Position numbers and translations under genes: made by a program. A DNA stretch of 64,000 nt from Aurantimonas sp. HBX-1 (GTDB taxonomy: Bacteria > Pseudomonadota > Alphaproteobacteria > Rhizobiales > Rhizobiaceae). The stretch lies in NCBI RefSeq assembly GCF_021391535.1, contig NZ_CP090066.1, forward strand, positions 3,547,501-3,611,500, in the 5' to 3' direction. The notes under the pieces are model-generated. The model saw only the letters and a program-made list of their open reading frames with translations, was not told the DNA's origin and searched no databases. Positions 34,742 through 42,897 of this stretch are shown piece by piece (position 1 is the stretch's first letter; each line of letters starts with the position of its first letter).

Positions 34742-36245
34742 GCGATGCACTTCCTTCCAGTCCCATGGCCCGGCGGACGATGGCCTCCTCGGTCACCTCG
34801 TCACCGGCCACCTCGCCGTTCAGCCGGCCCGAGCGCATGACGATGACCCGGTGGCAGAGCCCGATCACCTCCGACATCTCGGACGAGATGACGATGACCG
34901 CCCGCCCTTCGGCGGCCAGCTGGTGGATGAAATTATAGATCTGCTGCTTGGTGCCGATGTCGATGCCGCGGGTCGGCTCGTCGAGGATGACAATCTGCGG
35001 CTCGACCAGCATGGTCTTGGCCAGCAGCAGCTTCTGCTGGTTGCCGCCGGAGAGGTTGCCGACCGGGATCGTGCGCGAGCCGGTGCGGATGTCGAAGCGC
35101 TTGATCGCCGCATCCAGCGCCTGGTCCTCGGCCTTCTCGTCGACGAAGATGCCGGTGAAACGGTCGAGGCCGAGCAGCGTCAGGTTCTCGCGCATGCCGT
35201 AGCCGAGCAGCAGGCCGCAGCCCTTGCGGTCCTCGGTGAGGTAGCCGATCCCGTGCCCGGTCGCGTCCTTCGGGCTGCGGATTCGCACCGTGGCGCCGTT
35301 CCGCTGGATCGTGCCGGTGGCGGGGCGCAGCCCCATGATGCCTTCCATCAGCTCGGTGCGCCCGGCGCCGACGAGGCCGGCGAAGCCGAGGATTTCGCCG
35401 CGCCTGAGGTCGAAGCTGGCCGTCTCGACATGGCCGGGCACCGAGAAGTTGCGGACTGAGAGGACGATCTCGGCCGCGGCATCCGGATCCTTGTGCGGGA
35501 AGAGATCGCTCAGCTGGCGGCCGACCATCAGCTCGGCCATGCGGTCGGGCGACATCTCGGCGACCGGTGCATCGGCGACGAAGCTGCCGTCGCGCAGGAC
35601 GGTCACCTCGTCGGCGACGCGGGCGATCTCGTCGAGCTTGTGCGAGGTGTAGAGGATGGCGACGCCGTCGGCCTTCAGCCGGTCGATCTGCGCGAACAGC
35701 ACCTCCGCCTCGCGCAAAGTCAGCACCGCCGTCGGCTCGTCCATGATCAGGACTCGCGCGTTCCGCGCCAGCGCCTTGGCGATCTCGACCATCTGCTTCT
35801 GCGACACCGACAGCTGCGACACCGGCAGCCGGGTGTCGATCGGCGTGCCGAGCTCGCGAAGGAGCTGCCCGGCCTTCTCCCGCATCGCCTTCCAGTCGAG
35901 GAAGAAGCCCTTCTTGATCTCCCGGCCGAGGAAGATGTTGGCCTCCGCCGAGAGCTGTTCGGCGAGATTGAACTCCTGGTGGATCAGCACGATCCCGGCA
36001 TGTTCGGCGGCCTCGCTGTCGGCGAAGTCGACGGCCTTGCCGTTCAAGAGGATCTCGCCGCCGGTCGGCTTCTGGTAACCCGCCAGGCACTTCATCAGCG
36101 TCGACTTGCCGGCGCCGTTCTCGCCGACCAGCGCATGCACCTCGCCCGGCCGCAGCGCGAAGTCGATGCCGTGCAGCACCTCGACCGGCCCGAACGATTT
36201 TCGCACGCCGCGCGCTTCGAGGATGGGAGAAGGTCGGGCTGTCAT
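34731..36245 (-). CDS. Sugar ABC transporter ATP-binding protein (two ATPase domains, RbsA/MglA-like)
   Basis: The 504-residue protein has two nucleotide-binding domains. The first has GENGAGKST, LSVSQKQMVEIAKAL and VLIMDEPTAVL. The second has the degenerate Walker A GLVGAGRTELMEG, the signature LSGGNQQKLLLAK and IVILDEPTRGID. This is the standard arrangement for ribose/galactose-type importers, in contrast to the single-domain XylG nearby. The ATG at 36245 (MTARPSPILEARGV) has only a weak upstream site; longer frames enter the repeat region and lack family similarity. The 270 bases upstream, to the Gfo/Idh/MocA gene, carry two hairpins. Confidence 0.9.
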   Translation of the reverse strand: MTARPSPILEARGVRKSFGPVEVLHGIDFALRPGEVHALVGENGAGKSTLMKCLAGYQKPTGGEILLNGKAVDFADSEAAEHAGIVLIHQEFNLAEQLSAEANIFLGREIKKGFFLDWKAMREKAGQLLRELGTPIDTRLPVSQLSVSQKQMVEIAKALARNARVLIMDEPTAVLTLREAEVLFAQIDRLKADGVAILYTSHKLDEIARVADEVTVLRDGSFVADAPVAEMSPDRMAELMVGRQLSDLFPHKDPDAAAEIVLSVRNFSVPGHVETASFDLRRGEILGFAGLVGAGRTELMEGIMGLRPATGTIQRNGATVRIRSPKDATGHGIGYLTEDRKGCGLLLGYGMRENLTLLGLDRFTGIFVDEKAEDQALDAAIKRFDIRTGSRTIPVGNLSGGNQQKLLLAKTMLVEPQIVILDEPTRGIDIGTKQQIYNFIHQLAAEGRAVIVISSEMSEVIGLCHRVIVMRSGRLNGEVAGDEVTEEAIVRRAMGLEGSASHVG

Positions 36246-36284
36246 TGCGAGAGCCCCCCGGCGCCGACGGCGCAGGACGAAGCG

Positions 36285-36379
36285 CCCTCTCCCCCCTTGA
36301 GGAGGAGAAAGTCTTTTCGCGGAATTGGACCGGGCGAAGCACGGTCCAAACCGCTGAAAAGACAAGAGAGGGGTTGGGG
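36285..36379. repeat. Long imperfect palindrome in the sugar operon
   Basis: Nested arms pair across a short loop: GTCTTTTCGCGG with CCGCTGAAAAGAC, GGACCG with CGGTCC, and outer CCCTCTCCCC with GAGAGGGG. Together they could form a cruciform or a long RNA hairpin. It resembles dispersed palindromic units of rhizobial genomes and sits inside an operon. Confidence 0.65.
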
Positions 36380-36479
36380 ACCTATGCCGCCGCTCGCGCC
36401 CTCGAAGAAAGGCGCGATCGCCCCTCGCTTGCGATTTCCATCGCCTGGTGCCTGTGGCCCCAAGACGATGCGATCGCCT

Positions 36480-36498
36480 TCTCCCCCGCAAGGGGAGA
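36480..36498. repeat. Short palindromic repeat TCTCCCC / GGGGAGA
   Basis: A 7-bp inverted repeat with loop CGCAA lies just after the Gfo/Idh/MocA stop. Its core matches the CTCCCCC-N4-GGGGGAG units at 23203 and 23393, so it is probably another copy of the same repeat class. Confidence 0.6.
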
Positions 36499-36516
36499 GA
36501 GGGGCAGCGGCGGGTT

Positions 36517-37698
36517 TCACAGCGCCACCCATGCGCCATCCTGCTTCGAAGAGGCCACGCAGGCCTCGATGAAGGCGAGGCCGTCGATGCCGTCCTCGAT
36601 CGTCGGCAGCGCCAGGCCCTCCGGCGGGGCCCGGCCTTCGTCGGCGGCGCGGATCAGCTCGGCGGCCTCGGCGTAGATCGTCGCGAAGCCCTCGAGATAG
36701 CCTTCCGGGTGGCCGGCGGGCAGGCGCGACACAGCGGTCGAGGCGGCATTCGCGCCGGCGCCGTTACGGGTCAAAAGCCGCTTCGGCTCGCCGAGCGGGG
36801 TGAACCAGAGCTTGTTCGGCTCTTCCTGGCACCATTCCAGCCCGCCCTTGTCGCCATAGACGCGCAGCGTCAGGCCGTTCTCGTTACCGACCGCGACCTG
36901 GCTCGCCCAGAGCATGCCCTTCGCGGCCGTTCCCCCTTTGGCTGCAAAGCGCAGCAGCATCGAAGCGTTGTCGTCGAGCCGGCGGCCTTCGACGAAGGAG
37001 GAGAGGTCGGCCGACAGCCGCTCGACCTTCAGGCCGGTGACGAAACAGGCGAGGTTGTGGGCGTGGGTGCCGATATCGCCGATCGCCCCGCCGGCGCCGG
37101 CCTTTTCCGGATCGACGCGCCAGCCGGCCTGCTTGGAGCCGGTATCCTCGGTGCGGCCGGCAAGCCAGTCCTGGGCATATTCCGCGACGACGACGCGGAT
37201 ATTACCCAGTTCGCCCGCCGCCACCATCGCCCGCGCCTGCCGGATCATCGGATAGCCGGTGTAGTTGTGCGTCAGCACGAAGACCTTGCCCGACGCGCTG
37301 GCGATCGCCGCCAGATCGCGCGCCTCGGCCAGCGTCGTCGTCATCGGCTTGTCGCAGATGACGTGGAAGCCGGCCTCGAGGAAGGTCTTCGCCACCGGGA
37401 AATGCATGTGGTTCGGCGTGACGATCGCCACCGCCTCGATGCCATCCTCGCGGGCCTTCTCGGCCGTCGCCATGTCCTCGTAGGAGCCGTAGCTGCGCGC
37501 CGGGTCGAGGCCGATCTCGGCGGCCGACGCCTTGGCCTTCTCCGGCGTCGACGACAGCGCGCCGGCGACCAGCTCGAACCGGTCGTCGATGCGGGCGGCG
37601 ATGCGGTGCACGCCGCCGATGAAGGCGCCCTGCCCGCCGCCGACCATGCCGTAGCGGATCCGCCGCGCGTGGGTCTCGTCGCGTCCTTCGATAGCCAT
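36517..37698 (-). CDS. Gfo/Idh/MocA-family oxidoreductase
   Basis: This NAD(P)-dependent sugar or polyol dehydrogenase has 393 residues. The Rossmann motif reads YGMVGGGQGAFIGGVHRIA, and the family catalytic Lys lies in VICDKPMTTTLAEA. The C-terminal domain has GGAIGDIGTHAHNLACFVTG, with the conserved Asp-His pair. The ATG at 37698 follows GGGAGG. It lies 11 bases after the isomerase/epimerase gene and upstream of the ABC transporter. This combination of genes commonly handles inositols, deoxyinosoles or unusual aldoses; the substrate here is unknown. Confidence 0.9.
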   Translation of the reverse strand: MAIEGRDETHARRIRYGMVGGGQGAFIGGVHRIAARIDDRFELVAGALSSTPEKAKASAAEIGLDPARSYGSYEDMATAEKAREDGIEAVAIVTPNHMHFPVAKTFLEAGFHVICDKPMTTTLAEARDLAAIASASGKVFVLTHNYTGYPMIRQARAMVAAGELGNIRVVVAEYAQDWLAGRTEDTGSKQAGWRVDPEKAGAGGAIGDIGTHAHNLACFVTGLKVERLSADLSSFVEGRRLDDNASMLLRFAAKGGTAAKGMLWASQVAVGNENGLTLRVYGDKGGLEWCQEEPNKLWFTPLGEPKRLLTRNGAGANAASTAVSRLPAGHPEGYLEGFATIYAEAAELIRAADEGRAPPEGLALPTIEDGIDGLAFIEACVASSKQDGAWVAL

Positions 37699-37709
37699 GC
37701 CGTCCTCCC

Positions 37710-38768
37710 TCAGCCGCCGATGCCGAGCATGCGGCGGTTCGCCGCCTCGTCGGTGCCGCCGGAAGCGAAATCGTCGAAGGCCTTGTCGGTGACCTCGATG
37801 ATGTGCGCGGCGATGAACGGCGCGCCCTCGGCCGCGCCCTGCTCCGGCGACTTCAGGCAGCACTCCCACTCCAGCACCGCCCAGGAATCGTAGTCGTGCT
37901 CGGCGAGCTTGGAAAAGATGCCCGCGAAATCCACCTGGCCGTCGCCCAGCGAACGGAAGCGCCCCGCCCGCTTCACCCAGGGCTGATAGCCGGAATAGAC
38001 GCCCTGCCGGCCGGTCGGGTTGAACTCGGCGTCCTTGACGTGGAAGGCGCAGATCCGCTCGTGATAGATGTCGATGAACTCGAGGTAATCGAGCTGCTGC
38101 AGCACGAAATGCGACGGGTCGTAGTTGATCTGGCAGCGCGGATGATTGCCGCAGGCTTCGAGGAACATCTCGAAGGTGGCACCGTCGAAGACGTCCTCGC
38201 CCGGATGGATCTCGTAGCCGACGTCACAGCCGGCCGCGTCGAACGCGTCGAGGATCGGCACCCAGCGCTTCGCCAGTTCCTCAAAGGCGGTGTCGATCAG
38301 GCCGGCCGGGCGCTGCGGCCAGGGATAGAGGAACGGCCAGGCGAGCGCGCCCGGGAACGTCACGTGGCTGGTGAAGCCGAAATTCGCCGAGGCCTTCGCC
38401 GCCAGCTTCATCTGCTCCACTGCCCAGGCCTGCCGGGCGGTCGGGTTGCCGCGCACTTCCGGCGCGGCAAAGCCGTCGAAAGCCTCGTCGAAGGCCGGAT
38501 GCACGGCGACCAGCTGGCCTTGGAGATGGGTCGACAGATCGGTGATCTCGACGCCGGCGTCGCGGCAGATGCCAGTGATCTCGTCGCAATAGTTCTTCGA
38601 GTCGGCGGCCTTCTTCAGGTCGATCAGCCGCGCGTCCCAGGTCGGGATCTGGACGCCCTTGTAGCCATGGCCGGCGGCCCAGCCGGCAATCGATTTCAGA
38701 TCGTTGAACGGCGCCGTATCGCCGGCGAACTGGGCGAGGAAAATTCCCGGCCCCTTCATCGTCTTCAT
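37710..38768 (-). CDS. Sugar phosphate isomerase/epimerase (AP endonuclease 2-type TIM barrel)
   Basis: The 352-residue TIM-barrel protein belongs to the IolE/IolI-like superfamily. GYEIHPGEDVFDG, INYDPSHFVLQQLDY, ICAFHVKDAEFNPTG and WAVLEWECC carry the metal-binding His, Glu and Asp residues. The ATG at 38768 sits behind GGGAGGG. It is the first gene of the block that continues with a Gfo/Idh/MocA dehydrogenase and an ABC transporter. A copy of the putative LacI operator lies 91 bases upstream of its start. Confidence 0.9.
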   Translation of the reverse strand: MKTMKGPGIFLAQFAGDTAPFNDLKSIAGWAAGHGYKGVQIPTWDARLIDLKKAADSKNYCDEITGICRDAGVEITDLSTHLQGQLVAVHPAFDEAFDGFAAPEVRGNPTARQAWAVEQMKLAAKASANFGFTSHVTFPGALAWPFLYPWPQRPAGLIDTAFEELAKRWVPILDAFDAAGCDVGYEIHPGEDVFDGATFEMFLEACGNHPRCQINYDPSHFVLQQLDYLEFIDIYHERICAFHVKDAEFNPTGRQGVYSGYQPWVKRAGRFRSLGDGQVDFAGIFSKLAEHDYDSWAVLEWECCLKSPEQGAAEGAPFIAAHIIEVTDKAFDDFASGGTDEAANRRMLGIGG

Positions 38769-38858
38769 GCTTGCCCTCCCAGGCGCCTGTCCATCGGCCG
38801 CGCGACCGGTATCCTCCCCGGGCGCCACGCAGGCCCGGACCCTCGCACAGGCCATCAG

Positions 38859-38884
38859 GGTTTTGAAGTGCGTAGCTCAAAAAA
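38859..38884. promoter_or_regulatory. Candidate LacI-family operator, copy B
   Basis: On the minus strand this reads TTTTGAGCTACGCA followed by CTTCAAAACC. It is almost the same as the dyad at 39957-39980. It lies between lacI and the isomerase/epimerase gene, in the promoter position of the sugar operon. Confidence 0.7.
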
Positions 38885-38899
38885 TTGCATGGCCGCGGC

Positions 38900-39934
38900 T
38901 CAGGGCAGGTTCTCGCGCAGGAAGATGTCGATGCGGATCCGCTCCTGCTCGGCGATGATCGCCTCGTCGAGGCCGCGCGACAGCAGCAGCCGCGCCGCCG
39001 AGCGCGCCTCGTGTCCGGGATTCTGCGCGATCACCGCGTCGGCGGTGCCCGAGAGCAGTAATTCGCGCGACAGCGGCGTCAGCTCATGCGCGACGAAGAC
39101 GAGACGCGGCGTCTTGCGCGCGGCCTTGAGCGCATTCGCGACGCCCTGGTTGCCGGCGCCGGCATTGTAGAGCGCCACGAGATCCGGGTGGGCCTTCAGG
39201 AGATCGCGGACGGCGGCCTCGGCGAGATCGCGGTCGTCGCGCATCTCCATCACCGGCAGGATGCGCAGGCCCGGAAACTCCCGGCCGAGCAGCTGCGAGA
39301 AGCCGAAGCAGCGCTCCATGTGGTCGCGCAGCGACAGCGACCCGACCAGCACGCCGACGCTGCCGGTGCGGCCGGCCAGGAAGCGGCCCACCAGCATGGC
39401 GGCGGTGCGGCCGGCGGCGCTGTTGTCGATGCCGACGAAGCGCAGGCGCCGCGAGGCCGGCACGTCCGAGACCAGCGTCACCACCGGCACGCCGTCGGCG
39501 ACCAGCCGGTCGATGGCGGCGCGCACCAGCGGATCGTCGAGCGCCACCACCGCGACGCCGTCATAGGCGCGCGGCAGCTCGTCGAGGGCGGTCGCTAAGG
39601 CCTGCGGGTCGAAGACGTCGACCTGGACGCGGTCGACGAAGGCACGGCTGCGCGCCAGCCAGTCGCCCATCGTGGCGATGTGGGAGGCGAGATCCTCCAT
39701 GAAGGCGTTGGTGCCGGTCGGTAGGACGAAGCAGAAGCGGTGCCGCGACCGTCGTGCGAGGCCCGCCGCCAGCGGATCCGGCCGGTAGTGCAGCCGGGCC
39801 ATCGCCTCACGCACCTTGGCGACGGTCTTGGCCTTGACGTTGGGCCGCCCGTTGATGACGCGGTCGACCGTGGCACGCGACACACCGGCCTCGCGGGCGA
39901 CGTCGACCAGGGTGCTGTGGGGGCGGTCCTCCAT
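38900..39934 (-). CDS. LacI-family transcriptional regulator
   Basis: The 344-residue regulator has an N-terminal LacI helix-turn-helix and hinge (STLVDVAREAGVSRATVDRVI, then HYRPDPLAAGLARR). The periplasmic-binding-protein-like effector domain has VVALDDPLVRAAI, VVTLVSDVP, FVGIDNSAAGRTAAMLVGR and DLVALYNAGAGNQGVANAL. The ATG at 39934 gives the canonical N-terminus; the frame to 40003 is too long. A dyad upstream of its own start is repeated downstream, ahead of the isomerase/epimerase operon. It therefore probably represses both itself and that operon, with the imported sugar or a derivative as inducer. Confidence 0.92.
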   Translation of the reverse strand: MEDRPHSTLVDVAREAGVSRATVDRVINGRPNVKAKTVAKVREAMARLHYRPDPLAAGLARRSRHRFCFVLPTGTNAFMEDLASHIATMGDWLARSRAFVDRVQVDVFDPQALATALDELPRAYDGVAVVALDDPLVRAAIDRLVADGVPVVTLVSDVPASRRLRFVGIDNSAAGRTAAMLVGRFLAGRTGSVGVLVGSLSLRDHMERCFGFSQLLGREFPGLRILPVMEMRDDRDLAEAAVRDLLKAHPDLVALYNAGAGNQGVANALKAARKTPRLVFVAHELTPLSRELLLSGTADAVIAQNPGHEARSAARLLLSRGLDEAIIAEQERIRIDIFLRENLP

Positions 39935-39956
39935 GCGGCGGACGCTAGCCGCAATT

Positions 39957-39980
39957 GGTTGAGCTACGCAACTCAAAACC
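39957..39980. promoter_or_regulatory. Candidate LacI-family operator, copy A
   Basis: The sequence contains TTGAG, then CTACGCAA, then CTCAAAACC, an imperfect dyad of the LacI type. It is placed between lacI and the divergent aldo/keto reductase gene, so it could govern both. The near-identical copy at 38859-38884 supports a shared regulator. Confidence 0.7.
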
Positions 39981-40121
39981 GGACGGCGGCGATGCCCCAC
40001 CACCCGGCCCGCGGTCTGCGGTCAAATGCTGTTGATCGGACAATCAGGGTCCTGGCTGCAACCGGGCGGGCCGGGCGCGGTTGGACCTGCGATGGATATT
40101 TGTGCGGCAAGGGAGACGAGA

Positions 40122-41045
40122 ATGACGACGATGGACCGACGACGCTTCATCGGCGGCGCGGCAGCCGGCGCCGCGGCGCTGGCCATCGCGCCGCATGTCG
40201 CCCATGCGCAGGCGCAGCCACCTTTGGCCAGGCGCATCCCGTCATCCGGGGTCGCGCTGCCGGTCATCGGCCTCGGCACCTGGATCACCTTCAATGTCGG
40301 CAACGATCCGGCCGCCCTGGCGCAGCGCACCGACGTGATGCGCGCCTTCTTCGAGATGGGCGGCGGGATGATCGACTCTTCCCCGATGTACGGCTCGGCG
40401 CAGGCGACGGTCGGCCACGGCCTGCGCGAGATCGGGATACCGGAAACACTGTTTGCCGCCGACAAGGTCTGGACCTCCGACGCCGACGACGGGCCGTCGC
40501 AGATCGCGGAAACGCAGGCGCTCTGGGGCGTGCCGCGCTTCGGGCTGCTGCAGGTGCACAACCTCCTCGGCTGGGAGGGCCATCTCGAGACGCTCGAGGC
40601 AATGAAGGCGGAAGGGCGCATCGGCCATGTCGGCATCACCACCTCGCATGGCCGCCGGCACGACGAGGTGGAGGCGATCATGCGCCAGCGGCCGATCGAC
40701 TTCGTCCAGCTGACCTACAACATGGCCGACCGGGAGGCCGAGGCCCGGCTCCTGCCGCTCGCCGCCGAGCGCGGCATCGCGGTGATCGCCAACCGGCCGT
40801 TCCGCCAGGGCGCGCTGGTCGATGCGGTGCAAAGCGCGCCGCTGCCGGCCGTCGCGGCCGAGATCGGCGCGGCGAACTGGCCGCAGTTCCTGCTGAAGTT
40901 CATCGTCTCGCACCCTGCCGTCACCGTCGCGATCCCGGCAACGCGGCGCGTCGAGCATCTGCGCGAAAACATGGGCGCGGCGCACGGGCCGATGCCGGAT
41001 CCGGCGCTGCGGGCGGAGATGGCGCGCGCCTTCGAGAGCCTGTAA
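40122..41045 (+). CDS. Aldo/keto reductase with Tat signal peptide
   Basis: The 307-residue protein starts MTTMDRRRFIGGAAAGAAAL, a twin-arginine signal followed by HVAHAQAQ. The mature part is an aldo/keto reductase barrel: LPVIGLGTWITF, GGGMIDSSPMYGSAQATVG with the catalytic Asp-Tyr region, FAADKVWT with the Lys, and LLQVHNLLGWEGHLETLE. Tat export suggests that it is folded with its cofactor before crossing the membrane; the physiological reductant outside the cytoplasm is unclear. The ATG at 40122 follows GGGAGACGAG. A LacI-type dyad lies 140 bases upstream. The DUF6064-like membrane protein gene follows within eight bases. Confidence 0.88.
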   Translation: MTTMDRRRFIGGAAAGAAALAIAPHVAHAQAQPPLARRIPSSGVALPVIGLGTWITFNVGNDPAALAQRTDVMRAFFEMGGGMIDSSPMYGSAQATVGHGLREIGIPETLFAADKVWTSDADDGPSQIAETQALWGVPRFGLLQVHNLLGWEGHLETLEAMKAEGRIGHVGITTSHGRRHDEVEAIMRQRPIDFVQLTYNMADREAEARLLPLAAERGIAVIANRPFRQGALVDAVQSAPLPAVAAEIGAANWPQFLLKFIVSHPAVTVAIPATRRVEHLRENMGAAHGPMPDPALRAEMARAFESL

Positions 41046-41053
41046 GCCCAACC

Positions 41054-41866
41054 ATGCTCGATGATCTGACGACCTACCGGCTCCAGGACTTTCTGCTGTT
41101 CGACGCGGCCACCTATGAGGGGCTGTTCGCCCAGATGAACGGCGCGTTCTGGCTGTTGCCGGCGGCGACCGTCCTGTCCGGTCTTGCAACGCTCGTGGCC
41201 ATCCGGATGAAACTCCGGGCCGCCATGCGCATCGCCGCGGCGGTGATGGCCGCCGCCTTCACGCTCTCGGCCACGCTGTTCTTCCTCGGCGTCTACGCGA
41301 CGATCAACTGGGCCGCCGTCTATCCGGCGTGGCTGTTCTACGGCCAGGCCGCGCTGCTCGTTCTGGTCGGGACCCTTGCGGGGCGTCTCGACCCGCTGGT
41401 CGACCGGAATTCGCCGCGCTCCCTGGTCGCCACGATCGTCACGATGCACACGCTGCTCATCCATCCGCTGGTGGCGTCCGCCACCGGCCGCGAATTCGAC
41501 GGCCTCGAATGGTTCGGCCTCGCCCCCGACCCGACGGCCATGGCGGCGCTCGGCCTCCTCGCCTTCAGCCGCTCGCGCTGGCGCTTCCTGCTGGCCCTCG
41601 CGCCCATCCTGTGGCTGACGGTCAGCTTCCTGACGCTGTGGACGCTGGAGCTCGATGGCCAGGCGGTCGTGCTCGCGGCCGGCACCGTGCTGGGAATCGT
41701 GGCGCTGTCGATGCCGGCGTCGTCGCGGGCGGGCCGATCCTCCGGCCCAACAGACGCCGAGCGCCCGGTGGCCGCGGCGCCCCGCCCTGATGACCGGAGC
41801 CGGCGCTCCGTTCCCGCGACGCTGGTGCCGAGCGCCCCGGTCAGAAGCGGTACCAGACGGCGCTGA
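41054..41866 (+). CDS. DUF6064-like multi-pass membrane protein
   Basis: The 270-residue protein has about seven hydrophobic helices after an N-terminal TYRLQDFLLFDAATYEGLF line that recalls the DUF6064 family. Polar residues are few, and no enzyme motif is visible. The last ~55 residues are Arg/Pro/Ser-rich and probably cytoplasmic. It starts eight bases after the Tat-exported aldo/keto reductase, so the two may be co-expressed and the membrane protein could serve it. The last 26 bases overlap the convergent outer-membrane protein gene. The function is unknown. Confidence 0.8.
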   Translation: MLDDLTTYRLQDFLLFDAATYEGLFAQMNGAFWLLPAATVLSGLATLVAIRMKLRAAMRIAAAVMAAAFTLSATLFFLGVYATINWAAVYPAWLFYGQAALLVLVGTLAGRLDPLVDRNSPRSLVATIVTMHTLLIHPLVASATGREFDGLEWFGLAPDPTAMAALGLLAFSRSRWRFLLALAPILWLTVSFLTLWTLELDGQAVVLAAGTVLGIVALSMPASSRAGRSSGPTDAERPVAAAPRPDDRSRRSVPATLVPSAPVRSGTRRR

Positions 41867-42644
41867 TCAGCCCCCGTTCCCGCAAGGCGTTTTGGCCGGC
41901 GACGGTGGCGAAGCCGCCCGCCTGCAGCGACCAGCGGTCGTTGAGGTCGTAGACCAGCGAGCCTTGCGCCTTGTGATAGGCGTAGGAGTCGCCGTCGCTG
42001 CCGGCCGAGACCGTCGAGAAGCTCTGGGCCAGCAGCACGATGTCGTCCCACGGCCTGATCCCGAAGGTGACGTCGAGCCGGACCTCGTCGGGACCGTCGC
42101 CGAGTGCCAGACGATAGCCGGCCTGGGTATCGACGAAGGCGGGATAGTCGCCGAGCGAAAAGCCGTAGCCCGCCAGCAGTCGCGGCTCGATCTGCGGCGC
42201 CGTCCAGTCGAGGCCGGCAAAGCCCTCGTCGCCCACGGCCTGCGCGCGTTCCAGCCGTGCCGACAGCTGGCCGGAGACGACGACGCCGTCCGCCTCGAAG
42301 AGGCGCAGGCGCGCGCCGAGCGAGGCGTCGAAGACCGATGGCCGCGCGGCCGGCAGGTCGCCGTCGCGTTCGCTGCCGATCTCGCCGGAGCCGATAAGCG
42401 TCAGGCTGTCGGTGAGGCCATACTCCAGCAGCAGGCTGACCGTGCCCTTCTCGAAATCCGGCCGCTCGGTGACGGCCGAGTGCGCGTCGAAGACGCTGTC
42501 GGCGGTCGAGTAGAGACCGGTGATGATCGCTTGGCCGGTTCCCTCCGGCAGCGTCCAGGCGCCCGCCAAGGCACCGGTCGGCCAGCACGCGGCCGCGACG
42601 ATCAGCGCCTGCCTGGCCCAATGCCCACCCGTTCGACGCGACAT
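41841..42644 (-). CDS. Outer-membrane beta-barrel protein, unknown function
   Basis: The 267-residue protein has a signal peptide (RQALIVAAACWPTGALAGA). The remainder consists of alternating polar/apolar strands (GQAIITGLYSTADSVF, GTVSLLLEYGLTDSLTLIGS, EVRLDVTFGIRPWDDIVLLAQ). It ends in YRF, the aromatic C-terminus recognised by the BAM complex. No specific family is recognised. The start at 42644 precedes the signal peptide; the longer frame to 42722 is unlikely. It overlaps the convergent DUF6064-like gene by 26 bases. Upstream, 253 bases separate it from prpE, with an imperfect hairpin near 42730 and no gene. Confidence 0.78.
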   Translation of the reverse strand: MSRRTGGHWARQALIVAAACWPTGALAGAWTLPEGTGQAIITGLYSTADSVFDAHSAVTERPDFEKGTVSLLLEYGLTDSLTLIGSGEIGSERDGDLPAARPSVFDASLGARLRLFEADGVVVSGQLSARLERAQAVGDEGFAGLDWTAPQIEPRLLAGYGFSLGDYPAFVDTQAGYRLALGDGPDEVRLDVTFGIRPWDDIVLLAQSFSTVSAGSDGDSYAYHKAQGSLVYDLNDRWSLQAGGFATVAGQNALRERGLISAVWYRF

Positions 42645-42897
42645 CAGCCGGCACCGCCCACAACCTGAACGGGGAGTCATGCTGCCGCGGTTGCAGCACC
42701 CTGGCAACGGCAAACGCTGCACTGAGCAGCTGTAGCTTTCCTTACGGAAGCTGGTGTCGCTTTCCGGTGACTCCGGCGCTTCGCAGCCGCCGCTTGCTGA
42801 TGCGAAAGCAGCAGTTCCGTTCCGCCGGGCGGACCGCTAGATTGCGGCCGACGGCCCAGACCGGCGGCAAGCCGGCGAAGCCCCGGGGAGGAACCGC

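Noticed and set aside
39740..41866. A 708-residue open frame that could suggest a large fusion with the membrane protein.
   Set aside because: The upstream part is antisense to lacI and out of frame with the aldo/keto reductase. The DUF6064-like start at 41054 explains the real gene.
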